Below, piece by piece: positions 16,601 through 24,724 of a stretch of 64,000 nucleotides of DNA. The DNA comes from Actinacidiphila acididurans (GTDB lineage: Bacteria > Actinomycetota > Actinomycetes > Streptomycetales > Streptomycetaceae). The stretch spans positions 1 through 64,000 of the forward strand of contig NZ_JADKYB010000022.1 of assembly GCF_016918855.1 (NCBI RefSeq). Direction: 5' to 3'. The position numbers were made by a program, and so were the translations under genes. Within the stretch, counting starts at the first letter, position 1, and each line of letters opens with the position of its first letter. The notes under the pieces are model-generated. The model searched no databases. It had not been told where the DNA came from and saw nothing but the letters and a program-made list of their open reading frames with translations.

Positions 16601-17584
16601 TCACCAGCGGTGGTGCACCTGGGCCCGGATCCGGCGGTCGTACAGGTCGCGCACGGCGGCCAGGGTGGCGTCCGGCAGCGGCGGCAGGGCGGCGGCCGCC
16701 GCGTTGGAGCGGGCCTGGTCCACCGAGCGGGCGCCGGGGATCACGGTGGTGACGCCCGGCTGCTGGACGATCCAGCGCAGCGCGGTCTGCGCGGGGGTGG
16801 CGCCCTCCGGGGCGAGCGCGGCGAATTCCGCGGCCGCCTCCAAGCCGGTCTCGAAGTCCACGCCGGAGAACGTCTCGCCCTGGTCGAACGCCTCGCCGTG
16901 CCGGTTGTACGTGCGGTGGTCGTCCGGGCCGAAAACGGTCTCGCGGGTGTACTTGCCGGTCAGCAGACCCGAGGCGAGCGGCACCCGGGCGATGATGCCG
17001 ACCCCGGCCTTCTGCGCGGCCGGCAGCACCTCCTCCAGCGGCTTGAGCCGGAAGGGGTTGAGGATGATCTGCACGCTCGCCACGCCCGGCCGGGCGATCG
17101 CGGTCAGCGCCTCGGCGCAGGTCTCCACGCTCACCGCGTAGTGCGCGATCCGCTTCTCCGCGACCAGCGTGTCCAGGGCGTCGAAGACCTCGTCGGAGGA
17201 GTAGACGGCGGTCGGCGGGCAGTGCAGCTGGACCAGGTCGAGGGTGTCCACGCCGAGATTGGCGCGGGACCGGTCGTTCCAGGCCCGGAAGTTGTCCAGC
17301 ACATAGTTCTCCGGGAGCTGCTCCACCCGGCGGCCCATCTTGGTGGCCACGAACACCCGCGCGTCCGGCCGCTCCCGCCGATAGCGCCCGATCAGCTGCT
17401 CGCTGCGGCCGTCCCCGTACACGTCCGCCGTGTCGAAGAAGGTCACGCCCGTCTCGACCGCCGCGTCGAGCACGGCGAAGGCGTCCTCCTCTTTCACGGC
17501 ACCCCAGTCGGCGCCCAGCTGCCACGTGCCCAGCCCAACGGTCGACACGTCGTGGTTGGTCCTGCCCAGTACCCGTTCTTCCAT
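16601..17584 (-). CDS. Aldo/keto reductase
   Basis: NADPH-dependent oxidoreductase of 327 residues with the TIM-barrel signatures: VSTVGLGTWQLG at the start, VTFFDTADVYGDG with catalytic Asp and Tyr, KMGRR for the catalytic Lys, and IPGARSVDQARSNAAAA for cofactor binding near the end. It belongs to the group annotated as YajO/Gfo-like general stress reductases. The ATG at 17584 has no ribosome site, and TAAGCT lies seven bases upstream, suggesting a leaderless transcript. Monocistronic. Confidence 0.88.
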   Translation of the reverse strand: MEERVLGRTNHDVSTVGLGTWQLGADWGAVKEEDAFAVLDAAVETGVTFFDTADVYGDGRSEQLIGRYRRERPDARVFVATKMGRRVEQLPENYVLDNFRAWNDRSRANLGVDTLDLVQLHCPPTAVYSSDEVFDALDTLVAEKRIAHYAVSVETCAEALTAIARPGVASVQIILNPFRLKPLEEVLPAAQKAGVGIIARVPLASGLLTGKYTRETVFGPDDHRTYNRHGEAFDQGETFSGVDFETGLEAAAEFAALAPEGATPAQTALRWIVQQPGVTTVIPGARSVDQARSNAAAAALPPLPDATLAAVRDLYDRRIRAQVHHRW

Positions 17585-17639
17585 AACGGTGAGCTTACGT
17601 TCCCCCTGTACGGTTCGCCGGGGGTGGTCAGGCCCGCCT

Positions 17640-17870
17640 GGCGGCGGGCGGTTCGCCGGGAATACCAAGGGGCGCGGGGTCCCCCAGACTCCGTCCGGGG
17701 GTGCCCCCACGCGCTCGGCCCGATTCAGGGCCGCGGGTCGCCACCGGCCCGAAGGGGCAGTTGCTGTCGTGTCCGGACCACCGGCCGTCAGTGGTTGCTC
17801 GCGCCCACGCGGCGCCAGCCGCATATCAAAGACAGCCCCGCGCCCCTGACGGGGCGCCCCTCAGGGGCGC
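17640..17870. repeat. G/C-rich intergenic repeat element with terminator
   Basis: The 276-base gap between the reductase start and the formamidase end holds simple inverted repeats of a kind common in Streptomyces intergenic DNA (GGGGTCCCCC...GGGGGTGCCCCC near 17677-17708). A perfect 10-bp stem, 17840-17849 with 17861-17870, overlaps the formamidase stop codon and probably terminates that gene. No coding sequence is evident. Confidence 0.6.
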
Positions 17871-18874
17871 AACCCCACCGCAGCCGAACGCAGTTCATCG
17901 TGCAGGCCCCGATGCGGCGTACCCGGCGGGAGCCAGCCCTTGCGGATCTTGGCGACAGCCGTGTAATTCGTGTCGCAGACGTTCGCCAGGGGCGATTCCC
18001 CGGCCTGGCTCAGGAACTGGTACGCGTCGAGCTCGGCGAAGCCGTAATCCCGCTGGAGCCAGCGGACCATGTCGAGCTGGGCGATGCGGAAGGCGTCCTC
18101 GAGGGGGCGGGCGGAGCCCGTGGAGATGATGTGGGTGTCGGACTCCAGCCGGGGCCACGGAGTGGCGACGCCTTTCAGGAGTTCGACGATCACGACCGTG
18201 TTCATGGCGCACTCCACCGCGACCCCGCAGGTCTCGCCCTCGCCCTGCCGGGCGTGTCCGTCGCCTAGGCTGAGGAGCGCGCCCTCGACGTTCACGCCGA
18301 GGTAGCACGTGGTGCCGGCACGCATCTCCGGGGTGTCCATGTTGCCGCCGTGCGCGTCGGGGACGAGTGCCGAGCGGACCTCGAGGTTGGCGGGCGCGAC
18401 CCCGACCGTGCCGTGCATCGGGTCCATGGGCAGCTCGATCCGCATCCCGCCCTCACGGGTCTCGAACGCGCAGGTGCGCCGCTGCCGGTCCAGCTCCCAC
18501 ATCCACACCACCTCGGGCAGCGGCGGCTGAAGGGTCGCGGTGGTGTGGGTGGAGGTCAGCGCGCCGAACAGCGGCACCGTGGTGGAGGCCGCCCAGTCCC
18601 GGGCGGGCTCCACCGACACGAAGTGCACCGCCACGGTGTCGCCCACCTCGGCGCCTTCGACGTAGAAGGGCCCGGTCTGCGGGTTCAGGAACGGGAACTC
18701 GCACACCTGCGACACCAGGTCGCCTGCCGACCGCACCCGTCCGGCGAAGCAGTCCTCGGTGAACAGGTCCAGTACGGTCCCGGGCGCGATCCTGGCGACC
18801 GGCGCCGCCCCGCCGAACGTCCACGCGTACGAGCCCTGCTCGGGCCTGACGGTCACAACCCTGCGGTCAGCCAT
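17861..18874 (-). CDS. Acetamidase/formamidase (FmdA/AmdA) family amidohydrolase
   Basis: A 337-residue enzyme predicted to hydrolyse short-chain amides to ammonia and the acid. Motifs include FPFLNPQTGPFYVEGAEVGD, the MDPMHGTVGVAP region, GGNMDTPEM (metal site) and GDGHARQGEGE. The C-terminal part holds DAFRIAQLDMVRWL. Length matches the family. It is flanked by a 16-bp direct repeat at 18906-18948 upstream, which may be a control site. Neighbours do not suggest a pathway. Substrate range cannot be told from sequence. Confidence 0.9.
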   Translation of the reverse strand: MADRRVVTVRPEQGSYAWTFGGAAPVARIAPGTVLDLFTEDCFAGRVRSAGDLVSQVCEFPFLNPQTGPFYVEGAEVGDTVAVHFVSVEPARDWAASTTVPLFGALTSTHTTATLQPPLPEVVWMWELDRQRRTCAFETREGGMRIELPMDPMHGTVGVAPANLEVRSALVPDAHGGNMDTPEMRAGTTCYLGVNVEGALLSLGDGHARQGEGETCGVAVECAMNTVVIVELLKGVATPWPRLESDTHIISTGSARPLEDAFRIAQLDMVRWLQRDYGFAELDAYQFLSQAGESPLANVCDTNYTAVAKIRKGWLPPGTPHRGLHDELRSAAVGLRP

Positions 18875-18905
18875 GACCGTTCACCCTACGGGGGCGGGGC
18901 CCGCA

Positions 18906-18948
18906 CGTCACCGGTCACCGGCAAGCCATCACCGTCACCGGTCACCGG
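18906..18948. repeat. Two copies of a 16-bp direct repeat
   Basis: CGTCACCGGTCACCGG occurs at 18906-18921 and again at 18933-18948, upstream of the formamidase start. Each copy holds the palindromic core ACCGGT. It may be a paired regulator site for the amidase. Confidence 0.5.
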
Positions 18949-18981
18949 GCGCCAGGACGTTCGTGCGGGGACGGGACCCGA

Positions 18982-19623
18982 TCAGTGGCCCGAGCGCGAG
19001 AAGTCCCCGTGCTGCTTGGCCCACACCAGGGCGATCACCGTGGCCGCGGTGAGGGACAGCGCGGCCACGGCGTACATGGTGCGGCTCTGGTCCTCGGTCA
19101 CCTTGTGGACGGCGTGCTCGGTACGGGTCGCGGCCTCGTGCGCGGTGCCGGCGGCCCGGGTGCGGGCGTGGCCGGCGCGCTCCATGGCGTGCCCGGCCTT
19201 TTCCGTCGCCTTGCCGCGCATGTCGCCGGCCCGGTGCCGGGCCTCGTCCGCCCTGGCCTTGACCTGGTCGGCCCTCGCCCGGGCGTGCGCACCGCGGCCG
19301 GAGGGGCGTTGTTCCGTACCCGGTTCCCCTCCCGCGGTGGGCGGCGCGCCCTGCTCGGCACCGGCGGCGGACAGTGCGCCCTGGTCCGTACCCGCGACCT
19401 CTGCGGCGGGTTCGGAGCCCGCAGCCGTACGGTCGTGCCCGCGGCGGAAGGTGCCGCGGACGCGGGCGGCCGTGTCGGACGCCTTCGCCTTGGCGCGGCC
19501 CGGAACGTCGGCCTTGGCGGCGAGTTCCTCGATGGTGGCGCCGAGCTTTTCCCTGGTCTCGGCGATCTCCCGTTCCATCTCGGCGATGGACAGGTGCGGC
19601 TTGTGCTGGTCACCGTGGCTCAT
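18982..19623 (-). CDS. DUF3618 membrane protein
   Basis: A 213-residue protein. The N terminus, SIAEMEREIAETREKLGATIEELAAKADVPGRAKAK, is the DUF3618 signature. A long Ala/Arg/Glu-rich section (residues about 45-170) is probably an elongated helix or disordered linker, and one transmembrane helix lies near the C terminus (MYAVAALSLTAATVIALVW, about 180-198). The start codon overlaps the stop codon of the holin-like gene by four bases, so the two are translationally coupled. This pair is typical of envelope or osmotic stress loci in actinobacteria. Exact function unknown. Confidence 0.82.
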   Translation of the reverse strand: MSHGDQHKPHLSIAEMEREIAETREKLGATIEELAAKADVPGRAKAKASDTAARVRGTFRRGHDRTAAGSEPAAEVAGTDQGALSAAGAEQGAPPTAGGEPGTEQRPSGRGAHARARADQVKARADEARHRAGDMRGKATEKAGHAMERAGHARTRAAGTAHEAATRTEHAVHKVTEDQSRTMYAVAALSLTAATVIALVWAKQHGDFSRSGH

Positions 19624-20099
19624 CGCTTCGTCGCCCTTTCCTTGAGGGTTTCCAGGTCGTGCCGCATGCTGTCGACGGCCTCACCCGGAACGGGCGGTAC
19701 GGCTCGCTTGATCTCGCGCCGGCCGGCCAGTGCCAGGATCGCGGCGAGCAGCATCAGTCCGCCGGCCACGATCAGGGCGGCGGCCCACACCGTCAGCGGT
19801 CCCGAGATCGCCGCGATGGCCGCGCCGATCAGGCTGGCGAGCCCGAAGAAGGCCATCAGGGCGGCTCCACCGAACAGACCGCCGCCGAACCCGGCCCGTT
19901 TGCCCTTGCGGGTCAGCTCGGCCTGCGCCAGCCGCAGCTCCTGCCGGATCAGCGCCGACAACTGCTCGGTCCCCTGTTTCACCAGCGTGCCGACCGACCG
20001 GCTGCCCCCGTCCGTCCTCGCCGTCGTCGCTGTCGCTTCGTGCGGCCCGGTCTGGTCCGGGCGGGCTCCGTTCGTCCGGGCCCGGGTCACCTGCGCCAC
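19620..20099 (-). CDS. Holin-like (Phage_holin_3_6/DUF1469) membrane protein
   Basis: A 159-residue protein. A polar N terminus is followed by SVGTLVKQGTEQLSALIRQELRLAQAEL, the amphipathic helix conserved in this family, and two transmembrane helices (about residues 72-95 and 103-127) separated by a short loop. Despite the name, chromosomal members are not phage genes; they are envelope proteins of unknown role, often with DUF3618 neighbours as here. The GTG start has a GGAGGTGAGGGG sequence upstream. The stop overlaps the next start. Confidence 0.82.
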   Translation of the reverse strand: MAQVTRARTNGARPDQTGPHEATATTARTDGGSRSVGTLVKQGTEQLSALIRQELRLAQAELTRKGKRAGFGGGLFGGAALMAFFGLASLIGAAIAAISGPLTVWAAALIVAGGLMLLAAILALAGRREIKRAVPPVPGEAVDSMRHDLETLKERATKR

Positions 20100-20228
20100 G
20101 ACCCCTCACCTCCGTCGTCGCCGTCCCCGAGAGCAATCCCTCCTGTTTCGCCGTCTTTCCACCCCTGCTCCGAGGAAACGGAATTCCCACCTCCGCGGAT
20201 TTTGCGTGGACCGAGGGTGATCCTTCGC

Positions 20229-20501
20229 TCACCGGGTGCCGTCGGCCGCGGCCTCCGCCTCCTCGTTGGGCTTCGCGGCGTCCTCCTCGCCCTCTCCTTC
20301 GCCCGCTTCTTCATCCTTGTCGTCGCTGTTGGCCCAGTCGCCGAGCCTCGCCCCGAGCAGCAGCGAGGCGAAGCACGCGTACCCCACCTGCCAGGGGTGG
20401 CCGCTGTTGCGAATCGCCCCGCCGATCGGGATCAGGACGATGATGACGACCGCGTAGGACCACCACAGCTTCCGGCCCAAGCGACGGAACTTCCCGGCCA
20501 T
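20229..20501 (-). CDS. Small two-helix membrane protein
   Basis: A 90-residue protein. It has a basic N terminus (KFRRLGRKLWW), two hydrophobic segments (SYAVVIIVLIPIGGAI and the weaker VGYACFASLLLGARLG) and a very acidic Asp/Glu-rich tail of about 35 residues. I do not recognise the family. A GGGGGGTC sequence just before the ATG supports the start. It lies 130 bases upstream of the holin-like gene on the same strand and may belong to the same envelope group. Confidence 0.68.
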   Translation of the reverse strand: MAGKFRRLGRKLWWSYAVVIIVLIPIGGAIRNSGHPWQVGYACFASLLLGARLGDWANSDDKDEEAGEGEGEEDAAKPNEEAEAAADGTR

Positions 20502-20760
20502 GACCCCCCATCCCCCCTGCTGTATCCGGACCGCACAACGTACCGGGCGCCCGCCCGCCGTCCCACCCCGCGGCGTAACGTCGAAAGCGGGGGCCGGCGG
20601 CGGGCGTGGCGGGGGCGTCACCTCGCCGTTAACTCGGCGTGAAGACTGAGCGCGAATAGGTCATTACGCCGAGTATCGAGGTTGCGGGGCGCTGCGGCGG
20701 GCGTACGCTCGGCGTGGTGGAGCGCCAAACCGGCGCAAATCGGATCGAGGTGTGCGCACA

Positions 20761-21090
20761 ATGACGGTCTTCGGGCCCCGGCAGGACAAGGTCTCGCAGG
20801 AGGCCAGCCATCGCCGGGCTCTGGTCCTGAGCGAGGTCGCCACGGAGGGTACGGCCGGGCTGTCGCGGGTGCTGCGACGGGCCGCCGCGATCGACGGCGA
20901 CGCCGCGGACATCCAGGTCTCCGCGCTCGTCCGGGCGGTGCCGGGGATGGGCGCGCTGGACTGCCACGAGCTGCTGACCCGCGCCCACGTCCGCGAGTCC
21001 GGCCTGGCCGGCGACCTCACCCCCGGGCAGCGCGTCGCGCTCGTCGAGCTCGTCGACCGCACGCAGAAGCTCCGCGCCGCTCAGGCCTGA
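20761..21090 (+). CDS. Divergent sIHF-like DNA-binding protein
   Basis: A 109-residue protein. The C-terminal half has IQVSALVRAVPGMGALDCHELLTRAHV, the helix-two-turn-helix pattern (L-x-x-x-P-G-x-G) of the actinobacterial integration host factor sIHF, followed by LTPGQRVALVELV, the last DNA-facing helix. It lacks the canonical GLG-x-x-Q sequence and the RR pair, so it is not the housekeeping sIHF. A GAGGTG ribosome site is nine bases before the ATG. It could be a nucleoid protein paralogue or a regulator. Monocistronic. Confidence 0.7.
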   Translation: MTVFGPRQDKVSQEASHRRALVLSEVATEGTAGLSRVLRRAAAIDGDAADIQVSALVRAVPGMGALDCHELLTRAHVRESGLAGDLTPGQRVALVELVDRTQKLRAAQA

Positions 21091-21150
21091 CGCCCGATCC
21101 GCATCGTCGCCGCAGGCGCCCCGTTCCGACGCGCCGACGCGGCAAAGCCC

Positions 21151-21181
21151 TTGCCCTGGAGTCCACTCCAAGGTGTTGGCT
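21151..21181 (+). promoter_or_regulatory. MerR-type promoter with 19-bp spacer, leaderless
   Basis: TTGCCC (21151-21156) and TTGGCT (21176-21181) are separated by 19 bp. The spacer holds the palindrome TGGAGTCCACTCCA at 21157-21170 followed by AGG. Long-spacer promoters with CTGGAGT...ACTCCAG are the targets of MerR regulators. The start codon lies six bases after the -10 hexamer. Confidence 0.72.
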
Positions 21182-21187
21182 CGCCCC

Positions 21188-22198
21188 ATGGAGTACACAC
21201 AGCTCGGACGCACCGGGCTCAAGGTCGGCCGCATCGTGCTGGGGACGATGAACTTCGGCGGGCTGACCGAGGAGCCGGACGCACACGCGCTCATGGACCG
21301 GGCCCACGACGCGGGGATCAACTTCTTCGACACCGCGGACATCTACGGCCGCGACGCGCACAAGGGCCTGACCGAGGAGATCATCGGGAACTGGTTCGCC
21401 CGCGGCGGCGGCCGCCGCGAGCGGACCGTCCTGGCCACGAAGCTGTACGGCAACACGACCAACGACGGCAAGCCGTGGCACGAGCAGTCCTGGCCCAACC
21501 ACGACCACCTGAGCGCGGCCCACGTCCGCGGCGCGGTCGACGCGAGCCTGCGGCGGCTGCGCACCGACCACATCGACATCTACCAGTTCCACCACGTCGA
21601 CCGGGCAACCCCCTGGGACGAGATCTGGCAGGCGATCGACGTGCTGATCGCCCAGGGCAAGATCCTCTACGCCGCGTCGAGCAACTTCGGCGGCTGGCAC
21701 ATCGCGCAGGCGAACGAGACCGCCGCCCGCCTCGGCGGGCTGGGCCTGGTGAGCGAGCAGTGCCTGTACAACCTGGCCGAGCGGCGGGCGGAGATGGACG
21801 TGATCCCGGCGGCCCAGGCGTACGGCCTCGGCGTCATCCCGTGGTCACCGCTGCACCAGGGACTGCTCGGCGGGGCGCTGCGCAAGGAGCGCGAGGGCGG
21901 AGGCTCGCGCACCTCGGGCGGCCGTTCCGGGGCGGGCCTGGCCAAGCCCGAGGTCCGCGAGCGCGTCCAGCGCTACGAGGACCTGTGCGCCGAGCACGGC
22001 CTGGCCCCTGGCGAGGTCGCCCTGGCCTGGCTGCTCACCCGGCCCGGCGTGACCGGCCCCATCGTCGGCCCGCGCACCGCCGACCACCTCGAATCCGCCC
22101 TGCGCGCCGCGGACTTGCGCCTGACCCCGGACTTCCTGGCCGCCCTGGACGAGATCTTCCCGGGCCCGGGCCCGTCCCCGGAGGCATTCGCCTGGTAG
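21188..22198 (+). CDS. Aldo/keto reductase under a MerR-type promoter
   Basis: A 336-residue reductase with LKVGRIVLGTMNFGGL, INFFDTADIYG (catalytic Asp/Tyr), VLATKLYGN (Lys), IYQFHHVD and the cofactor-binding ending GPIVGPRTADHLESAL. It resembles YdhF/YajO-type reductases that act on aldehydes or ketones. There is no ribosome site and the predicted transcription start coincides with the ATG, hence leaderless translation. Genes with such promoters are usually switched on by a MerR activator that senses reactive or bulky small molecules; no merR gene is adjacent here. Ends before a double-hairpin terminator. Confidence 0.9.
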   Translation: MEYTQLGRTGLKVGRIVLGTMNFGGLTEEPDAHALMDRAHDAGINFFDTADIYGRDAHKGLTEEIIGNWFARGGGRRERTVLATKLYGNTTNDGKPWHEQSWPNHDHLSAAHVRGAVDASLRRLRTDHIDIYQFHHVDRATPWDEIWQAIDVLIAQGKILYAASSNFGGWHIAQANETAARLGGLGLVSEQCLYNLAERRAEMDVIPAAQAYGLGVIPWSPLHQGLLGGALRKEREGGGSRTSGGRSGAGLAKPEVRERVQRYEDLCAEHGLAPGEVALAWLLTRPGVTGPIVGPRTADHLESALRAADLRLTPDFLAALDEIFPGPGPSPEAFAW

Positions 22199-22207
22199 CC
22201 GGCCCCG

Positions 22208-22261
22208 GCACAGCAGAACTCGCACAGCAGAACCGGCACAGCAGAACCCGCACAGCAAAGG
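22208..22261. repeat. 14-bp tandem repeat, four copies
   Basis: GCACAGCAGAAC plus two variable bases repeats at 22208, 22222, 22236 and 22250 (last copy degenerate). It lies just after the reductase stop codon and is not in a gene. Confidence 0.85.
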
Positions 22262-22315
22262 CGCCCCCAAAGGGCGCCCGGAAAACGCAGCGGGGGCACC
22301 TCCCGGTGCCCCCGC
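22260..22315. terminator. Two hairpins between convergent genes
   Basis: First hairpin: 7-bp stem 22260-22266/22272-22278. Second: perfect 11-bp stem 22290-22300/22305-22315 with a TCCC loop. They separate the reductase (+) from the lipoprotein gene (-) and can stop transcription from both sides. Confidence 0.85.
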
Positions 22316-22341
22316 CCGCTTGTCTCCCCGCCGGACCGCCG

Positions 22342-23055
22342 TCAGGTGGTGGCCGACGGGGAGGGCGCGCCCGCACCCGAGCCGGGGCTCCGCTGCGGCA
22401 GCAGCACCTTGCACGCGTCGTATGCCTTGGCCGTCTTCGGGTCGGAAGTGTTCAGGCCGCGGAAGCCGAAGCCGCCGCCGGGCCGGCCCGCGCCGTTGGT
22501 CGCGCCCGGGGACGGCGTGGGCAGTACGACGCCGTGGTCCTTGAGGCAACTCGTGAAGGCCTTGAAGGCGGAGGAATTGGCGCCGCCGGCCCCGCCGCGC
22601 CCGGAGAACTGCGGCTGCAGCGACTTGCAGGCGTCCAGCGCCTTCTGGGTCGCCGCGTCCGGCGAGGCCCCGCCGAACCCGGGGAAGCCGCCCCCGCCGA
22701 AGCCCCGGCCGCCGCCACCGAACCCGCCGCCACCGAAGCCGCGCCCGGCACCGGGCGAGCCGGACGGCCTGGCGCCGGGTGAACGCGGCGCGAAACTGGG
22801 CAGCTTGAGCCCGTGCTGGCTCAGGCAGTCGCGGTAGGCCGTCATCGCCTGGCCGCGGTTGCCCGAGGCGGAGGCCGACGCCGTGGCGGCCGGGCTGCCG
22901 GACGCGGAAGCGGACGACGACGAGCCCGAGGACGACGAGCAGGCGGTAAGCACCAGTGCCCCCGACGCGGCGAACGCGGCCACGGTCAGGCCGGCCCGCA
23001 GCGCGTTGGCGCCGGCCCCTCCCGTGGTCCGGGTGGTCCGGATGATCCGGGTCAT
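22342..23055 (-). CDS. Gly-rich lipoprotein with paired Cys repeats
   Basis: A 237-residue lipoprotein. The N terminus has a long basic part, a hydrophobic core and the lipobox ALVLTAC. The mature protein has a Ser/Ala-rich linker and two similar units: MTAYRDCLSQHGLKLPSF and FKAFTSCLKDHGVVLPTPSP, each followed by Gly-rich sequence (GGGGFGGGGRGFGGGG) and a KALDACKSLQPQ or AYDACKVLLPQ segment. Each unit therefore has the Cys-x(n)-Cys spacing and may form one disulfide. Function unknown. It is divergent from the MacA-like gene (310 bases) and likely shares its regulation. A GAGGGG ribosome site supports the ATG. Confidence 0.8.
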   Translation of the reverse strand: MTRIIRTTRTTGGAGANALRAGLTVAAFAASGALVLTACSSSSGSSSSASASGSPAATASASASGNRGQAMTAYRDCLSQHGLKLPSFAPRSPGARPSGSPGAGRGFGGGGFGGGGRGFGGGGFPGFGGASPDAATQKALDACKSLQPQFSGRGGAGGANSSAFKAFTSCLKDHGVVLPTPSPGATNGAGRPGGGFGFRGLNTSDPKTAKAYDACKVLLPQRSPGSGAGAPSPSATT

Positions 23056-23365
23056 CTCGATTCGTCCCCTCGGTCGGGCCGGCGGCTTGGGCCGCCCGCG
23101 CGGTGCGGATGAACGCGATACAGGGGGTGCGCGGGCGGCCGGATCCGAGGGAACCGCACCCGCATAGGGGCTCCCGGGGACCTGGCTGTGAGTTCCCCGG
23201 GAGTCGGTCACCGTACGATCGCGCGGAGTGACGTATTCCGGTCCGATAAGCGCATCGGCGTCGCTTTTGCCGCCCTGTGGCACCTCCCGTGCCCGGCCCG
23301 GGCTCCCAGTGAACTCCCAGGTTTCTCCCAGGCGCTCAAAGGCGGGGCCGTTCAGGATGCGGGCC

Positions 23366-24724
23366 ATGAAGGTGCTCCCACGGCGGCGCAGGGCCGTCCT
23401 GATCAACTCGGTGCTCGGCGTGGTGGTGCTCGCGGGCGCCGGCGGCGCATATGCGGCCGTGCACAACAGCGGCAACTCCTCGTCGTCGGCCGGCGGTACG
23501 GCGCGGACGGCGACCGTCACCAGGGGCACGGTGCTCGCCACGGTCTCCGGGTCCGGCTCGCTCGCCTCCCCCAGCGACGCGGGGGTGAACTTCACCACCG
23601 GCGGCACTCTCACCGACGTCGCGGTCAAGGCCGGCGACAAGGTGACCAAGGGCCAGACGCTGGCGAAGGTGGACCCCACGGCGGCCAAGGAGACGCTGTC
23701 GGAGGACGAGGCCTCGCTGACCGCCGCTGAGGCGAACCTGACGAAGGTGGAGGAGGGCGAACTGCCCGCCTCCACCGGAAACTCCGGTTCCACGGGCTCC
23801 GGCGGCCGCGGTGGCGTGGCCGCCACTCCGACCCCGACGCCCACCCCGACCGTGGACCCGGCCCAGCTCGCCCAGGCGCAGGCCCAGGTCACGCAGGCGC
23901 AGGACAAGGTGGACGCCGACAACCGGGCGGTGGACGGCTGCGTCCTCAAGGCCCCCGTCTCCGGCACGGTCGCCTCGGTGTCCGGCGCGGTGGGCGACAC
24001 GGTCTCCGGCACCTCCGGCTCGGGCACCGGCTCCGGCGGCGCGGGCGGCAGCGGCGGCTCGAGTACGTCGAGTTCGTCCGGCTCCACGCCCACCGGTTTC
24101 GTCGTGCTGACCAATCCCACCGGCATGCAGGTCACCGCGGACTTCTCCGAGTCCGACGCGCTGAAGGTCAAGCCCGGCCAGGCGGCCACCGTCTCGCTGA
24201 ACGCCGAGCCCGGCACCACGCTCAACGCCAAGGTGCTGTCGGTCAGTTCGCTGCCGGTCAGCAGCGGCAGCTCCGGCGGGGGCGGCGGCTCGAGCAGCGG
24301 CAGCGCCGTGCAGTACGCGGCCACGCTCACCATCACCAGTTCCACCGCGGACCTGCGCACCGGCATGAGCGCCACCATCCAGGTCGTCACCGGTGAAGCG
24401 TCCGGCGCCCTGAGCGTGCCCACCGCGGCGGTCTCCGGCACCGGCACCAACCGCACCGTCCAGGTGGTCAACTCCGACGGCTCCACGACCCGTACGAACG
24501 TCACGGTCGGCGTGGAGGGCGACTCCGCCGACCAGATCACCAGCGGCCTGACCGAGGGCCAGAAGGTGCAGATCCCGACCGTGGCATCGGCCGGCAACGG
24601 CGGCTTCCCCAGCGGCGCGTTCCCCGGCGGCTTCGGCGGCGGTGGCGGCCGGTTCGGCGGCGCGGGCGGTATCGGCGGCGGTGGCGGCGGCTTCCGCGGC
24701 GCGGGCGGAGGTGCCCGCGGATGA
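23366..24724 (+). CDS. MacA/HlyD-type efflux adaptor protein
   Basis: A 452-residue membrane-anchored extracytoplasmic protein. Residues about 8-32 are a transmembrane anchor. Residues 50-100 and 165-185 form the split lipoyl domain (VSGSGSLASPSDAG...VAVKAGDKVTKGQTLAKV and LKAPVSGTVASV), with the helical hairpin VDPAQLAQAQAQVTQAQDKV between. Beta-barrel and membrane-proximal domains follow. The last 40 residues are Gly/Phe-rich. It is the adaptor of the tripartite-like exporter formed with the two genes downstream; in Gram-positive cells such adaptors pair with MacB-type ABC transporters. An in-frame ATG at 23357 is an alternative start. The stop overlaps the next start (ATGA). Confidence 0.88.
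   Translation: MKVLPRRRRAVLINSVLGVVVLAGAGGAYAAVHNSGNSSSSAGGTARTATVTRGTVLATVSGSGSLASPSDAGVNFTTGGTLTDVAVKAGDKVTKGQTLAKVDPTAAKETLSEDEASLTAAEANLTKVEEGELPASTGNSGSTGSGGRGGVAATPTPTPTPTVDPAQLAQAQAQVTQAQDKVDADNRAVDGCVLKAPVSGTVASVSGAVGDTVSGTSGSGTGSGGAGGSGGSSTSSSSGSTPTGFVVLTNPTGMQVTADFSESDALKVKPGQAATVSLNAEPGTTLNAKVLSVSSLPVSSGSSGGGGGSSSGSAVQYAATLTITSSTADLRTGMSATIQVVTGEASGALSVPTAAVSGTGTNRTVQVVNSDGSTTRTNVTVGVEGDSADQITSGLTEGQKVQIPTVASAGNGGFPSGAFPGGFGGGGGRFGGAGGIGGGGGGFRGAGGGARG

Noticed and set aside
19620..20099. Prophage remnant because of the holin-like gene
   Set aside because: This holin-like family is chromosomal and sits next to DUF3618 as usual; no phage genes are near.
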